In this document: in pieces, positions 11,942 through 24,250 of the stretch
Layout of the letters: each line of letters opens with the position of its first letter
Numbering within the stretch: the stretch's first letter is position 1
DNA from: Sorex araneus
Taxonomy: Eukaryota; Chordata; Mammalia; Eulipotyphla; Soricidae
Reading direction: 5' to 3'
NCBI RefSeq assembly: GCF_027595985.1
Contig: NC_073313.1
Span: 80,871,994 to 80,935,993, forward strand
Length of the DNA: 64,000 nt
The notes under the pieces: generated by a model
The model's input: only the letters and a program-made list of their open reading frames with translations
Databases searched by the model: none
What the model was told of the DNA's origin: nothing
Made by a program: the position numbers and the translations under genes

Positions 11942-12894
11942 AGAGCTGGAGAAATAGCACAGCAGATAAGGGGCTTGCCTTCCATGCAGTATCCCCAGGT
12001 TCAATCCCCAGTACCCCAGAGGATCCCACAATCCATGCCAGGAGAGATCCCTGAGCACAGAATCAGAAGTAAGCCCTGAGTGCCCCAAAACAAACAGACA
12101 AAAGAGAAGTGAACCCTGAGCACATCCAGTTGTGGCCCAAAAAATAAAAATTAAAAAAGCAAGATTTTTTGTTTCAACTGTACCTTGTAGGATAGAATCC
12201 TCACAATTCTTTTCTAATTCCTTTTTTTAAAAAATGTGGTGGGAATAGGGAGATGTTTTTACATGTCACGTGGACAATAGGAGATTGGAGATGAAATTAA
12301 GGCTTGGAGCTTACCGAAGCAAAGCATAAAACATTTGAGATCAGGGGCCAAAAAAGACCTCAACTTGTAGAGCATATGCCTAGCACATGTGAGGGCCTGA
12401 GTTCAATGCCCAGCACTGCCAAGTATGTCCCCAGTGGCAGCAAGCACCACCTGGTCCCTCATCACTGGAAGTAACCCCAAGATCCCTAGGTATTGACCCT
12501 ATAAAATATAAAATGGGGTGTAGAGAGTCAGTTCAGGGCTTAGTGTATTTGCCTTGCACACAGCTGACTCGGTACCACATACGGTCTCTTGAATACTTCC
12601 AGGAGTGACTGATCCCTGAGAGCAGAGCCACGAGTAAGCCTTGAGCATCATCAGGTGTGGCCTAAAAACTAAAAATAAAATAAGCAAACGAAATTAAACA
12701 AATTCTTATTCTAGCACTGAAGAAATAGTGCAGGGTTAAAGCACATGCCTTGCATCCTTTGACTCTGGTTTGATATCCAGCCCCATATATGGTCCCCAAA
12801 ATACTGCCAAGAGAAACCCCTGAGCAACAAGCCAAGAGTAAGCACTGAGCACCAGTGGATGTGGCCCAAAATCCCATCTTATAGCAACAGCAAC

Positions 12895-12926
<32 letters not shown>

Positions 12927-12942
12927 AATAATAATAATAATA
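11942..12942 (+). mobile_element. Run of four SOR SINEs with a (CAA)n(TAA)n tail
   Basis: Copies at about 11942-12155, 12345-12515, 12517-12680 and 12713-12895, all sense. The last ends in a trinucleotide expansion (CAA to 12922, then TAA to 12942), a microsatellite grown from the SINE tail. Confidence 0.8.
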
Positions 12943-14097
12943 ATTCAAGTTTCAAATCACTGAAGCTTTCATGAGGCAATGAAGTCTATTTTAATTTTCC
13001 AAACATGTAGCTAGAAAATCAGCACATTCATGCTTGGGTAGTAAAATATTTAACACCAGGAAAAGCCCAATGCAGTTGACATATGTCCTTAAGTAGTATT
13101 TTTACAGAAGGAAGCCTTATTTGAAACAAATGTCAGATCGAAGGGGAGCCTGTGAAAGGCACATGGAAACTGGGCCCATGAGGTTGTTAAAATGCTGCCC
13201 CTGAAAACCATATTCCTTGGCCTCAGTCCCTACCAGGCATAGCATGCCTGTTCTGTGCCCACGGTGATTTACATCCAGGGCTCTTCACTCCCCTGTCCAT
13301 ATTCATGACAAAACCAGGTACTCATGGTTGATGGCATGCGTGGAGCATGTAAAGTGGATATGGACTGGTGGCTCTGGCATCTGGCACACCACTGCTTGGT
13401 TTCAGGACAAGAAGGAAATCTCACAATCGACAGAGACTCTGATGTGGGTCCCCCCAGAGGAGCTTCCTGAGACTGGCTTTCAAAGGGGGCGGTTTCCTGT
13501 CCCCCACTGAGCTCTCCAGATGTTCTGAACCTGGGTGGGAAGCCCCATCCACCCCTTGAACTGCTGTCTGGGTGCCATGAAAGTTTCTCAAAGCTCCTTG
13601 CCTGTGACCTGCATCCCCCCAAGTAGAGGATTGGGGTGGGCCCCAGTCTACAGCCATGGGGGACCCCGAGATAGACAGGATGGCGACATCTGGAGGGAAA
13701 GCTGGCCACGGCTCTTCTTGCCAGCTCTCCCTTCCCGGATGCCTGCCATCTCCCCTTTTTTCATTCATTTGTACATACATTCCTCCAGTATTTACCGAAC
13801 ACCTATTTCAGGCAGAAGCCTGAGCTAGCCAGGGCAGGAGTATACAGAAGACGTTTGTTTGCTCCTCTCCGTCTCAATGGGTCCTCTCTCCTCTCTCTCC
13901 CCATAATTCAGTGGTAACAGGGATGGATGGAGGACTCTCCAAAATTCGTCCCAGTAGGAGACATCTGCGCCAGGAATTTCCGGCAACCTCCAAGGAGAGT
14001 GGCAGATTGATGGGATTCTAGCTGGGTCTAACCAGGGAGGAGGCAAAGGTGGGGGGGGGACGGAAGAACTCCTGAAGCCAGCAGGTCTGTCCGAGCT
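12943..14097. other. Unique sequence, no gene recognised
   Basis: GC rises to about half and frames of 97-146 codons overlap on both strands (13269-13780), but none has a known domain, a start context or flanking splice sites that support it. An L2-like phrase, 'cattcatttgtacatacatt', lies at about 13765. Confidence 0.5.
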
Positions 14098-14310
14098 TAT
14101 TCTATAGCTACCATTTATTGGACACTTGCTTAGTGCCAGGCCCTGTACGTGCAGTTTCTTAGACCTGATTCAACCATTTGAGACCTATTAGATAGTTATA
14201 ACTGGCCCTGTTTTCTCTGAGGAAACTGAGGCCAGAAAGAGGAAGTGACTTACCCAAGGTCCAACAGCTAAGAAGTGACAGAACCCTAGCTCAAGCTTAG
14301 ATCTGGATTT
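14098..14310 (-). mobile_element. MIR SINE, antisense
   Basis: Classic MIR landmarks in order: 'ccatttattggacacttgct', 'gaggaaactgaggccagaaa', 'aagtgacttacccaaggtcc'. The family is ancient and shared by mammals. Confidence 0.92.
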
Positions 14311-14437
14311 TACTCATGTACTTTAAAAATTCACTGAACTATCCAGAGACTAGAGAAGAAAAGGAGAAAGAAGCCCTGATTTGAGAGCTCATGTGTGTGA
14401 ACTATAAAATGGGCTTACAGAGACAAAAGAGAAAAGA

Positions 14438-14587
14438 AGGGTACACAGAGATAGTACAACAGGTAAGGCATTTGTGTTGTATGTGGCTGACCCATGGTCT
14501 CCTGAGCACTGCCAAAAGTGACCCTTAAGCACAGAGACAGGACTACACTCTAAGCACAGTTTGGTATGGCTCAACAACAACAAAAAG
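14438..14587 (+). mobile_element. SOR SINE with internal deletion
   Basis: The B-box region is missing between 'gtggctgacccatgg' and 'tctcctgagcactgcc'. Confidence 0.8.
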
Positions 14588-14724
14588 GACGCCAAAAGAG
14601 AAGAAAGGACAACTCAGCTATGGTTTAGTTGTAAGCATAAACATTATTTAAGAACTTCAGAAAAGGGCAATGACCCCTGTTTCTCTGTGAAGTCTCGTTG
14701 CGTTTCTGCACTCAACAATGAGAA

Positions 14725-14985
14725 TTTTCATGATTGCCAACATTTATTATGCGCTTCTATCTCCATAATTGTACTGAGCAGTCTTCTACTCATGGTCTCC
14801 ATGAATCATCATGATAATACCACGAAGTATTATATTTGTCCTCACTTTGCAAAGGAGGAAAACAACCCTTCGAAAGCGAGATGCCCAAGGTTACACAGCT
14901 GTGAAAACAGAACACACAGTTGCAGTCCAGGTCTCTCGGACACATCAAAGATGCTCAGCTACTAGACAGTTCTGCCTTAAGCCTT
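14725..14985 (-). mobile_element. MIR SINE, antisense
   Basis: 'gccaacatttattatgcgct', 'tttgcaaaggaggaaaaca' and 'gcccaaggttacacagctgt' follow MIR order. Confidence 0.85.
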
Positions 14986-15354
14986 CCAAGACCTCATTCA
15001 TCTCAAAGGTTTTTCTGCAGACGTTCCTCTTCCCTTCTTCTGTCCATATAAGTGCATTCATGGCAATCCCATCCATTGCCGTCTGATCAGGTGAACAATA
15101 TCATTGCCTCCTCCATCCCCTCAACCATCTATTATCCTCATTAGCCCATTCATCAAATCTGGGTTTCCCAAGGCCATGTCCATAGAAGGGCAATCAGAAC
15201 AAAATATAATGAACACCAAATTTCCAGCCCTCCTTATATGTCCATGGAATTTTAAGAAGAAAGAACAGGAGAGCCACAAATTCCTAGATTTGGAAAAAAA
15301 GCAAATGCCATTTAAAATTCATATTTTTAAGAATCCCTCAGAGAGACATCAATA

Positions 15355-15502
15355 TGGTCTGCCATGGGGCTGACTCCGCTTTGACACCCTGCACCACATA
15401 GGTCCCCCTTGAGCCCCACCAGGAGTGAGCCCTCAGCACAGAACCAGGAAGAATTCCTGAAAACAGCCAGGTGCAGCCTCCAGAACCAAAAATCAAAAAT
15501 GT
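15355..15502 (+). mobile_element. SOR SINE, 5' truncated
   Basis: Starts in the head and runs through 'ccaccaggagtgagccctca' to the A-rich tail. Confidence 0.75.
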
Positions 15503-15689
15503 AAAAGATCCTCAAATCAAAACTCTCCAAGGAAGGAGGATTCTGAACCTCAGCTTATTTATAACTCAGGAGAAAGGCAACCCTTAGGAAGTTGGGGCTT
15601 ACTTAGAGACCCAGAATTTCCCCCATCCACCCTCTGTCTGCTGGTGATGATAGACTGACTCACACCAGCAGGATGGAGGCGTCACTGCC

Positions 15690-15778
15690 AGAGATTAAGT
15701 CAGTACCAGGGTTCGAACTCAGAGTCTCAGACAGGCAAAGAAAACACTTTACCACTGAGCCACATCCCCAGGCCCGAG
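15690..15778 (-). mobile_element. tRNA-Ala-like (ID-like) short SINE, antisense
   Basis: On the complement it reads as 'ggggatgtggctcagtggta' followed by 'gagttcgaaccctggtac': A and B boxes of a tRNA, with no SOR body. Similar short elements lie at 17634-17714, 26902-26990 and 60222-60290. Confidence 0.65.
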
Positions 15779-16391
15779 AGTCAGCATGTAACTGTCTGAT
15801 ACCTTGAGTGGTGGCTTCCAAAGTCCCCCAGATCCTTCTGTTAAAAACAACCCAACCAGGTCTTCTGCCCAGCTTCTGTAGCCCAGTCACCAAAGACCCA
15901 CACACCTGCCAGGAGTGTCTCCTTTCTTTTTCTAAGGAGCAAAATCCAAGGACTGTCTTCCTGAGTTCCCAATCCCACTATTTGGGGTCATACCCTTTGA
16001 GGAATTCTTCTATTTTAGCTTCTGCCCCTAGGCAGTCAGGAGAAAGAGTGACTCAGAACAGCTCCTAGAAGGAGCATCTGCTTCTGTTATTGTCCCAATG
16101 TGAATATTCTAATCCTTAGGTTTAGAAGAGGGACGCCTTCCATGCAAAATGGGCAGGCCCGTCTTGTGGTCAGTGCTGCTAGTTTAATACCCAAGTGTTG
16201 ATTTCAAACAGGTGGGTGCCACACTTGCTCAACTCTCTTTATGAGCCGGAGCATGGATCAGACACCAAAAGATTCATCATTGTCTGGGAGAACATCAATT
16301 GCTGTTCTTGAGGGAAAGAGGTTCAATTCTTTTTTCTGCATGTATAGTGACTTTGACCAGGAAGGAAGAGAACCCCAACTTGAGTACTCTT

Positions 16392-16806
16392 TTGTTTTTT
16401 CTTGTCTTGTTTTGAGCACTGCCAGAGATTACTCCTGGCTCTGCATTTATAAATTACTTCTGGCAGTGTTCTGGAGACCATATAAGATGCCAGCTCAGCC
16501 TCGTGCAAGCCAAGAGCCCTACCCACTGCACTATTGCTCCAGCTCCTAACTACTGTCTTTGAATTAACTTAGCTCTTCTTTGGCAAAGGGGAGTGCTCAA
16601 ATGTTTGGGAAGATTTAACTTTGGCTTTGCTTTTGTTTTTTGTGTGTTTGGGAGCCCCACCTGGCTATGCTCAGGGATTTCTTCTTGCTTGTGCTCAGGG
16701 ATCACTTCTAGCGAAGCTGTGGTACCATACGGGGTGCTGGGGATCGAACACAGGTCAGCTGCCTGCAGGGCAAACAAACTTACCCACTGCACTATCTCTC
16801 GGGCCC
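16392..16806 (-). mobile_element. Two antisense SOR SINEs (16392-16547, 16633-16806)
   Basis: The second is well preserved ('ggggatcgaacacaggtcag') and the first is more diverged. Confidence 0.85.
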
Positions 16807-16809
16807 CAT

Positions 16810-17633
16810 GACCTAATTTTTATGACAGTAGGGTTGACTGGCTCTGATTGTTTAGAGCATGGTAATAATTAAAAGGCACGTCTCTCCACACTGCCATCCA
16901 AACCCTGCTTAAATCTTCACAAATAGACAGGCCTGGGACATGAGCACCCAGCCTTCTCGTTTAAAACAGGAGGAAATCAGAAAAAGACATAATCCCTGCC
17001 CTTGAGGTGGAATTAGGAATCTGTGACACCTTGAACACCCCTCACTCTACTCTGCCCCTGACCTTTGTGAGCAAATATAAGCATTGGAGAATGTATGTTG
17101 CCCTTTTTCCATTGAGCAAGATTTATGGGATGAGTGTGCAGGTCATTATTCATAGTTTGGGATCACCAGATTTGGTGGCTTTACACGGAAGCCGTGCACA
17201 TTACCCATGCGTCAAAAGCTGTGGGAAGGGCTGAAAACAGCATGTCCTGGCATTCATTCGGCTCTGCATATGTATACAGCTCATGGAATAAATGTGCTCC
17301 GCAGAAATCAGCGATGACTGCTTGCTCTCAAGAAGTCTAAAATATCAGGAGTGATCAACTATAAACCAAGATCCACAATGGTCTTCTAGCAGTGCCTCAT
17401 TTTTTTTCTTTCTTGACTTTCCCCAACTTGAAAAGCCATTCATTTTCCCTACCTCCCAATCACCCTAAACTCTGATCCCCATAAACAACGCAGGCCTCTC
17501 TTTTTATGTCCTTCTTTAAATGTCTGCCCTGTGTTTACTTTCTCAGCATTTGGCATATTCTAGGCAGATAAGCGTGGAAGCTTCGAGAGCAAGGCAGATG
17601 CTTCCAATCCTCATGTCTCCTACTTTCCCCCGC
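16810..17633. other. Unique sequence, no gene recognised
   Basis: I see no SINE or L1 landmarks and only short uninformative frames. Confidence 0.5.
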
Positions 17634-17714
17634 CCCCGCAGGACCAGGGATCAAGCCAAGGGCCTCAGACATAGAAGCCAAGTAGTCTTATCACTGAGCT
17701 ATAGCCCTGGTCCA
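17634..17714 (-). mobile_element. tRNA-like short SINE, antisense
   Basis: 'ccagggatcaagccaagggc' to 'cactgagctatagccctggt' on the + strand is the complement of an ID-type head. No SOR body follows. Confidence 0.55.
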
Positions 17715-17744
17715 TCCTGTTGTGTCTTTAGTACAGTTCCTAAT

Positions 17745-17880
17745 CTTTCCAATCAATTTCTTATTCTGCAAAATAAAGCTATTAATAATAATTATACCTA
17801 CCACACAGGGTTACTCGGAGAATTAACTGAAATAATTGCACATACAGCCTCTTAGCACAGTGCCTCAGTAAATGTTTGTT
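17745..17880 (+). mobile_element. MIR SINE, sense
   Basis: 'ataattatacctaccacaca', 'gagaattaactgaaataatt' and 'cacagtgcctcagtaaatgt' match the MIR 3' half. Confidence 0.8.
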
Positions 17881-18061
17881 TTCTTCCTTCTTCAGGGGAA
17901 TTTCAGTGTATATAGTTAGGCAGCTGCCTCTGATGAACAGCCTTATCTCATGGGTGGACTTGGTTTCTGCCTTTTTTCTATCTTTGTTTAACTTACACAG
18001 AAAAGGAGAAATCTTTGAAAAGTGAGAGGGGTGAGCCGGGAGCAGGGGTGGGAGTGGGTGG

Positions 18062-18062
<1 letters not shown>

Positions 18063-18102
<40 letters not shown>

Positions 18103-18270
18103 CAACAGCCTGAGTGCATGCTCTGCATGCAAGAGCTTGGGCTCAGCCCTGGCACTGCATGATCCCCGGCTCCCTCTCAAGCACCACCGGAAGTGACTCC
18201 CAAGCCCTGAGCTTGGAGGAGCCTCTATGCACCACTGGGTGTGACCTGAAAAGCAAATAGAAAAATATAA
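18063..18270 (+). mobile_element. (GA)n microsatellite fused to a SOR SINE
   Basis: An uninterrupted GA run occupies about 18063-18100, directly followed by a sense SOR that ends 'gtgtgacctgaaaagcaaat'. Confidence 0.8.
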
Positions 18271-18875
18271 AAAGGTGAAAATGATCAGGACCAGGACAAA
18301 TGCATGCTCAACTGGTATCTAATTGGGTATATCTTCTCTAGCCTGTGACATGGACCTCATTTCAAAGTCTATGAGATACTCCATTTTTCTAGTTTCCTTT
18401 GTCAAAATTTGGCCTATTCTAGAATATTCTTAGTACCTAACTCCTTAACCCAGCATTTCCCATATTAGAATTTATTACAGTTTTTCCCCACTTTGGGAAG
18501 TAGCTCCCAGAGTACCTCTATACTTAGGTTTGTTCATTGTCCTTTGCTAAGTTTGAAAGTCACTCCTGCCCCCTTTCCTAAATAACTTGGCCATGACACT
18601 GAAGCAGAAATTGCTATGTATCCTGGAGCAATAGTCCATAGGTCAAGCCACTTCAGGGTTTTCCCTTCCTTTCCACAATGATTAACTCATAATAATACCT
18701 TGCAATTGTGTATGCAGTGGAACCAGGAGGGAGGAAGCCAAGCTGGTGATAGGGAGTCAACTTATCCAACCTTGAATTTGGCCAAGGCTGTCTGCCTTTC
18801 TCAGCCTTGTTTCCTCAGCTTTAACATATATGCTTGTGTTTGCTAACCTTGCAGGAAACCTTCAAGAGTCAAGGC
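18271..18875. other. Unique sequence, no gene recognised
   Basis: No repeat or coding signal was noted. Confidence 0.5.
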
Positions 18876-19049
18876 AAGGGACCAGAGACATAGTAGAGGA
18901 GGTAAAACATTTGCCTTGCATGATGCTGACCCTGATTGGATCTCCAAAACAACATAGGGTCCTCTGATCACTTTTAGGAGTGATGCTTGAGCACAGAGCC
19001 AGTAGTAATCCCTGAGAACCACTAGGTGTGGCCCAAAAATGGGTAAAAA
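18876..19049 (+). mobile_element. SOR SINE
   Basis: Sense copy with 'gagcacagagccagtagtaa' and 'ggtgtggcccaaaaatgg'. Confidence 0.85.
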
Positions 19050-19539
19050 GAACTTCTGCGTACCTGCATAATCTGTATGCTGTCCCATGCTTGTGTTCAT
19101 AAAACATGTACTAACTGTGCACATACTCTGATACACCATGGTGGGCACTTTATTCATAACACAACCTGAACACACATGAGATCATGCAAACACACAACAT
19201 TCTGCGATAGAAATGCCTGCAGAGACCCACGGAAAGGCTTTTCATATAAGTCATTTCTACTTATTCTTGAACAACACAGAGAGATTGGGAAAGCCTTCAG
19301 TCTATGACACTAGAATCTCCCTCCTTAATGCCATTTCACCTGTAGGCATCAAATACCAGCACTGGTATCCCTTTTGGACGGGCTCCTTTCTTTTTGTCTC
19401 ATACACCATCATCATTCTCATTGAAACATTCCCTAAATGGAACGTAGGGCTGTAACCATACTGAGGCTGATCAGTAATAGTTTTGCAAGGTCTTCTCCCA
19501 GAAAGAAAAGCTTGTGTGTCTATCCAATATTTGAGATGG

Positions 19540-19965
19540 CTGTGGAACAAAGTATCGAAATATGTGACTTAACAGAACAGAAATGTATTCTCTCAAAGTG
19601 CTGGAAGCTGGGAGACATGGATAAAGAAAACAGATCCTTCCTTGCCTCTCCTAAGTTTCTAGTGTTTACTACCAATTCAAGGGATTCTGTGGCTGATAAA
19701 TACATGGATCTTTGGATGTTTCATGGCTCTCTGCTCCCCATGTGTGGTTATCTCATATTCCATCTATGTGTGGCTCTGTGTCCAGATTTCCCATTTGTAA
19801 GAACATCAGTCATCTTGGACTAGAGCCCACCTCAAATTAACTCGTTTGAGCTTGATTGCTTCTCAAAAGACTTATTTCCAAACAACCTTCTGAGGTGCTG
19901 TGACTGAGGACTTCAACAGATCCTTTTAGGGAGACACAATTTTACCTATTGATGTAGGTATTTAC
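19540..19965. mobile_element. Ancient interspersed repeat, family not named
   Basis: 'aacagaaatgtattctctca', 'gatccttccttgcctctcc', 'agaacatcagtcatcttgga' and 'gaggacttcaacagatcctt' match a widespread old mammalian repeat from memory. A second member lies at 31427-32095. The 128-codon frame at 19437-19823 is a by-product of it. Confidence 0.65.
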
Positions 19966-20747
19966 CACCAAATGATGTCAAGTGATGCCTGTGAGAAAAA
20001 AATATCAGAAAAGTCCTTGATTATTAGTTTGTGGGGCTGATAGCTTTCCTCTTTTTGTTCATATGAATTTGAATAGCATATATTACATACATATAATGTG
20101 TATAATATATTCTATCTCATATATATAATGTGTATCTTAGTGAGAACATTACATCAGCTGTTTATATTCATTTTAGCGATTCCTACTTGATTTATATTTT
20201 CATCCAAGACTGATTGCATGAAAAAGGTACCAAACCAATTCTCTGCCCCGCATATTTAGATATTGCTAGGATAAGGTGCAATCGTTACCCTAAATCTAAC
20301 CTTTGTTAAAGGAAATGTGTAGGTGAGAAAAATAGAATGTGATATTAACCAAAGAGATACAAAGATGTATGTGGAGATGGGAACCAATTTCAAAGCATTT
20401 CTGGGAGCAACTCAAGCAGTGGGGAGGACACAAACAAAACCTATAGTTGGTTTCAGACTCTCTTTCAGTCCAGATTGGCAGACCAGAGAGGTCAGAGTGA
20501 GCCAGGGGTCAGCTTGCATGGAGGAGACATTCCCCATCTGTCCCCAAGTTCCCAGGAACTCTGGACTTTTTCTGGTTTCCTGCTCTGTGCTTGCAACCGA
20601 TAGTTGGACATAGAGGATGCTAGAGGAAGAGCAGGCATCCAGTCCCTGGTTTGGGTTTCAGTTCGGTTCCTCTTTCTAGCTAAGGGAATCTGTCTCTGAC
20701 AAATTGTTCTGTATTTCATCTAGGACCTGGGACTTCCGGGATTAGGG
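19966..20747. other. AT-rich then unique DNA, no gene
   Basis: 20085-20150 has imperfect AT repeats around 'atataatgtgtat'. No exon was recognised. Confidence 0.5.
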
Positions 20748-20884
20748 TTTTTTTTAATTTTCGACTTCTGTGTTCTTGGGGTCATTCTCAGGGTGCTTGG
20801 AGAACTGTGTGGTATCGGATATTGAACCAGGGCTTGGGCATGCAAAGCATGTGCTGCAGTCTCTTGAGCTATCTCTCCAGCCCA
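20748..20884 (-). mobile_element. SOR SINE, truncated, antisense
   Basis: Ends 'gagctatctctccagccc'. The middle body is shortened. Confidence 0.8.
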
Positions 20885-21286
20885 AGACTTCCAGTTCGGA
20901 TTACCCCATGTCTCAGTGGCCTGGACTTGGTCTGGAAAGGGCTTGATAACAACTTTTCTCCTTTCAACATACATATACACGCAGAGATACATTGAACCAT
21001 AGACAAGAAGGATACCACTGAGATGGGTTTGTAGAACCTTTACATTCAGCCAGCCAGTAGGCAAACAGATGGATCTGAGGACAGGCCAGGATCTGTAAAG
21101 GAGAACTTGCCCTCTCTAACCAAAAAGACTTTACTGGTATCTCAGGTCTTCAATTGGGAGTTTGGGGAAGGAGTCAGGGAAGAGGTAACCAGTATCCACG
21201 TTTGGGTCCCTAAGGTGCATTCCAAGGAGGCTCAGGAAGAGGCCCAGGGCCATGCGGCAGTTTCTCAAGATCATACATTAATTCCT

Positions 21287-21420
21287 TCCTTCTTTCATTG
21301 CACAGTATTTCCTGAATACTTACCAAGTACCAGATATTGTATTAGACCCACGACCTAGCACCTTAAAGAATTTACAATCCAAGGATAAAGGAATGTGGAA
21401 AAAGTCCAGGAATTAAGACA
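21287..21420. mobile_element. L2-like fragment
   Basis: 'tatttcctgaatacttacca' followed by 'agtaccagatattgtatta' fits the L2 3' end pattern. Confidence 0.55.
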
Positions 21421-21458
21421 TGGGTAGAAACAGATTCGGACTTTCTTTTCTTCTGAGC

Positions 21459-21459
<1 letters not shown>

Positions 21460-21490
<31 letters not shown>
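21460..21490. repeat. (GT)n microsatellite
   Basis: Uninterrupted GT dinucleotides on the + strand. Confidence 0.98.
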
Positions 21491-21493
<3 letters not shown>

Positions 21494-24250
21494 ACCATGT
21501 CTCTCTTCTGTTTCTCTCTTTGTATGTGCATTTGCATGTATGTGACTTGCTCTGCCCACAGTTGCCTGAGCCCAGTGCCAGCCATAATTAACTACTCCTG
21601 CTGCCATCGCCCTGCATGCCTCCTGAACTGTAGGCTTCCTGACCACAACCAATAGCCTTCCTCTCAAAGGGACCTTTTCGAAACCGTTCTACCTCTCCAA
21701 AGCCAAGGGACAGTGAATGAGCTCAGTCACGGTGTGCACATATGCACCAAGTAACCACATGCAGGGTGGAGTCTACACAAGGTAGCTTTGGGGTTTGGAA
21801 AGAGGCACATTGGTCAAGTCAGTTAAAAATCAGCCCAACACCCTGTAAAGTCAACTGTGGTTTGATTTGGATGGAAGCCATCCTTAGCTGAGGCCATCGA
21901 CGTGCACCTCGCTTCAAGCTAACCTGTACCCAAAAAAGCCCACTTTTGAAAGGGAGTGAGGAATGTGCTTGACCATTTTTGGAAGCCGTCTCAGGCTCAC
22001 TTTATTGACACAGGTGTATCAAAGGGGTGGTGAGGGCCTTGAAGGAGCATCTGATTCACCCCCTCTGCCTTTTGATGGGAATACCGGGAAATCGTCTCAG
22101 GCACGATGGCCTCTATCTGGTTTGGACAGACCTCCAGACACAACGAATGGGTTAAAAATGCAGCTGTATGGCCGCCATGCATTTGGAAACCTTGCACAGA
22201 CACAGCCTTACCTTGTCTTTTCAAATGAGAAGGGACTCTGGGGCTTTGTGGCCCAAGGTGTCATTTTCTGAAAAATCAAACTCAAATAAATGATTACATT
22301 TAAGCATAAACGGAATTAGGAGCATGCATTGGGTATTTTCCTTACATTTTCTGGAAATTATGAAATATATCCCCGCCTTCAACTTCAAAATGCGACTCAC
22401 ACAGCTTCTCTGCACGGAAGGGAAGGCGTTCCCATGACTTGATATTTGCAATTTCCACTAACGCATGGGCTTTCTCTATTTATTTGGAAAAACTGTGTTC
22501 AGTCAGGGTATGGTTTCCTCTTGCTGCGTAGCTTTATTTTGGTTTGATTTCACATTAGACTGCTCACCTTTTAGGAACCAAACTGGTGGCCCAGCAAAAA
22601 AGTCTTTCTCTTACAAGGAGTCCTCATTTATTTCGCAACCTTTATTTGTGCCTGAGATGAACCGTGACATTTAAACTCTGCTTGATAGCTTAACAGATTA
22701 TAAGAATAAAACCAGATGGCCCAAACAAAAATAATGCGTTGATTGCTTTCAAATTCAATGTCAAAAATTAAAAACAGCTTTCAAAAAGCTTTGGCTCTCT
22801 TTTTTCGTTCTTCCAGAAATGACATTGGATTATATATAAATACACACACACACACACACACACACTTCTCCCTCCACTCCTTCCCCCAAGAAAAATACAA
22901 AAAATATTTTAAACCAAAGTTACCAATGGTTATTTTAAGGTTAAGTGTTTTCTTTTTTCTTTTCTCCATCTCCCAATATTTTACAGTTGCTTTTAGCATC
23001 AGGAAAAAAAAACACATTTTTTTAATGACTACTTTGCCATTGAATTTTAATGAAGCCTTTTCTATGCTCCAGTCAAGGTGTTTTTCTCTGTTGAGTAAAG
23101 GGACACCGGGAAGCATTAGCAGTCCATAATTCTTCTTCCACACGAAATGATGAATAACGTGCAGTTCCTTTAACACTGCGTTTCGGGAGGTTGGAAAACT
23201 GAACCGGACCCAGATTCTTTGAGTGTAAATTGCAAAGACGCATTTCTTTAATTTCATTTTCGAGCCCCCTTTAATGTATCTTCGACATCATTAGTATAAT
23301 CACAAGCCTCACTTTCTTTGAGAGCAGTGAACCAACTAATTCTTTAAAACTGAGCTTTTCAAAAGAAACTCCGTTTTTTTAAAAGGCACCCGAATGTAGA
23401 GATAATTTGCAGGAGCAAAATCAAAATGAGACGATTTGAATTTCTAAACGCCAGTGTTCCCAAAATGTTAGGATTCCTTTTTTTTATTATTTGTTTGTTT
23501 TTACTTCTTCCCCTCTTCTTTTCTCAAAGAATCAGTGTTCGAACTCAGATTACTTTTTCTTCAAATCAGCTGCAAGAGAGCGCACAGACTTTGCTGCAAA
23601 TCAGTGCCCTGACAGTTATAGTTCCCTGAGATAATTGCATACTGCTTTGGAGTTTCCTCTTCCCCTCTGTTTCCTTTTGTTTTGACAACAAGATTCTGGG
23701 AAAACAATATATAAATGATAACTCCGCTGTCATGAGGATACTAAATTTTAAAAATAAATAACTGCCTACCCCCAAAGCTTCCAGAAACCTATGGAGTGAG
23801 TTCTTTTTCCAAACCGTTCCAAAACCAGATGTGGAAATGTTTAGCTAATTCCCCTCCCCTCTCCTTAAGAGTCAGATGTGTCTCTGAGGACATCAGAGGC
23901 AAAACTCAAGTCTCCTGTCTGCTCCTGAAGAGATTTGGGTCACTCTTTTCAAGACACTTGCCAACATCTCAAAACGAATTTGGACTTCGAAGACCTTTTT
24001 CTCCTTTCAAAAGCGCCTGTGATTAGAAAGCACCCTGCCTTTCAGGTCTCCTTTCAATCTCTCGCTGGCAAGAAATCATCGATGTTCCTAGAATGAAACA
24101 TTTCGTAATTTGAGGGGGTGGGTGGGGGAAGCCTCAGGATTTATGAAGAATCAGATTTATTAGGGAGTTCTTGCAAAAAAAAAAAAAGCGGGGGAGGGTT
24201 GGAAAACTCAGTTAAAGGAACTAAAGGAAAATCTATATGCATAAACCAGC
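21491..24250. other. SINE-free unique block, no gene recognised
   Basis: About 2.7 kb with no shrew SINE, unusual here. It is AT-rich, with a (CA)n at 22843-22866. No open frame has domain support. A conserved noncoding element is possible but cannot be shown without alignment. Confidence 0.5.

Noticed and set aside
13269-13780. Overlapping 119- and 146-codon frames
   Set aside because: No domain, multiple frames open together, no exon signals.
22781-23257. 158-codon antisense frame
   Set aside because: Crosses the (CA)n, has a low-complexity KK-rich segment, no domain and no splice support.
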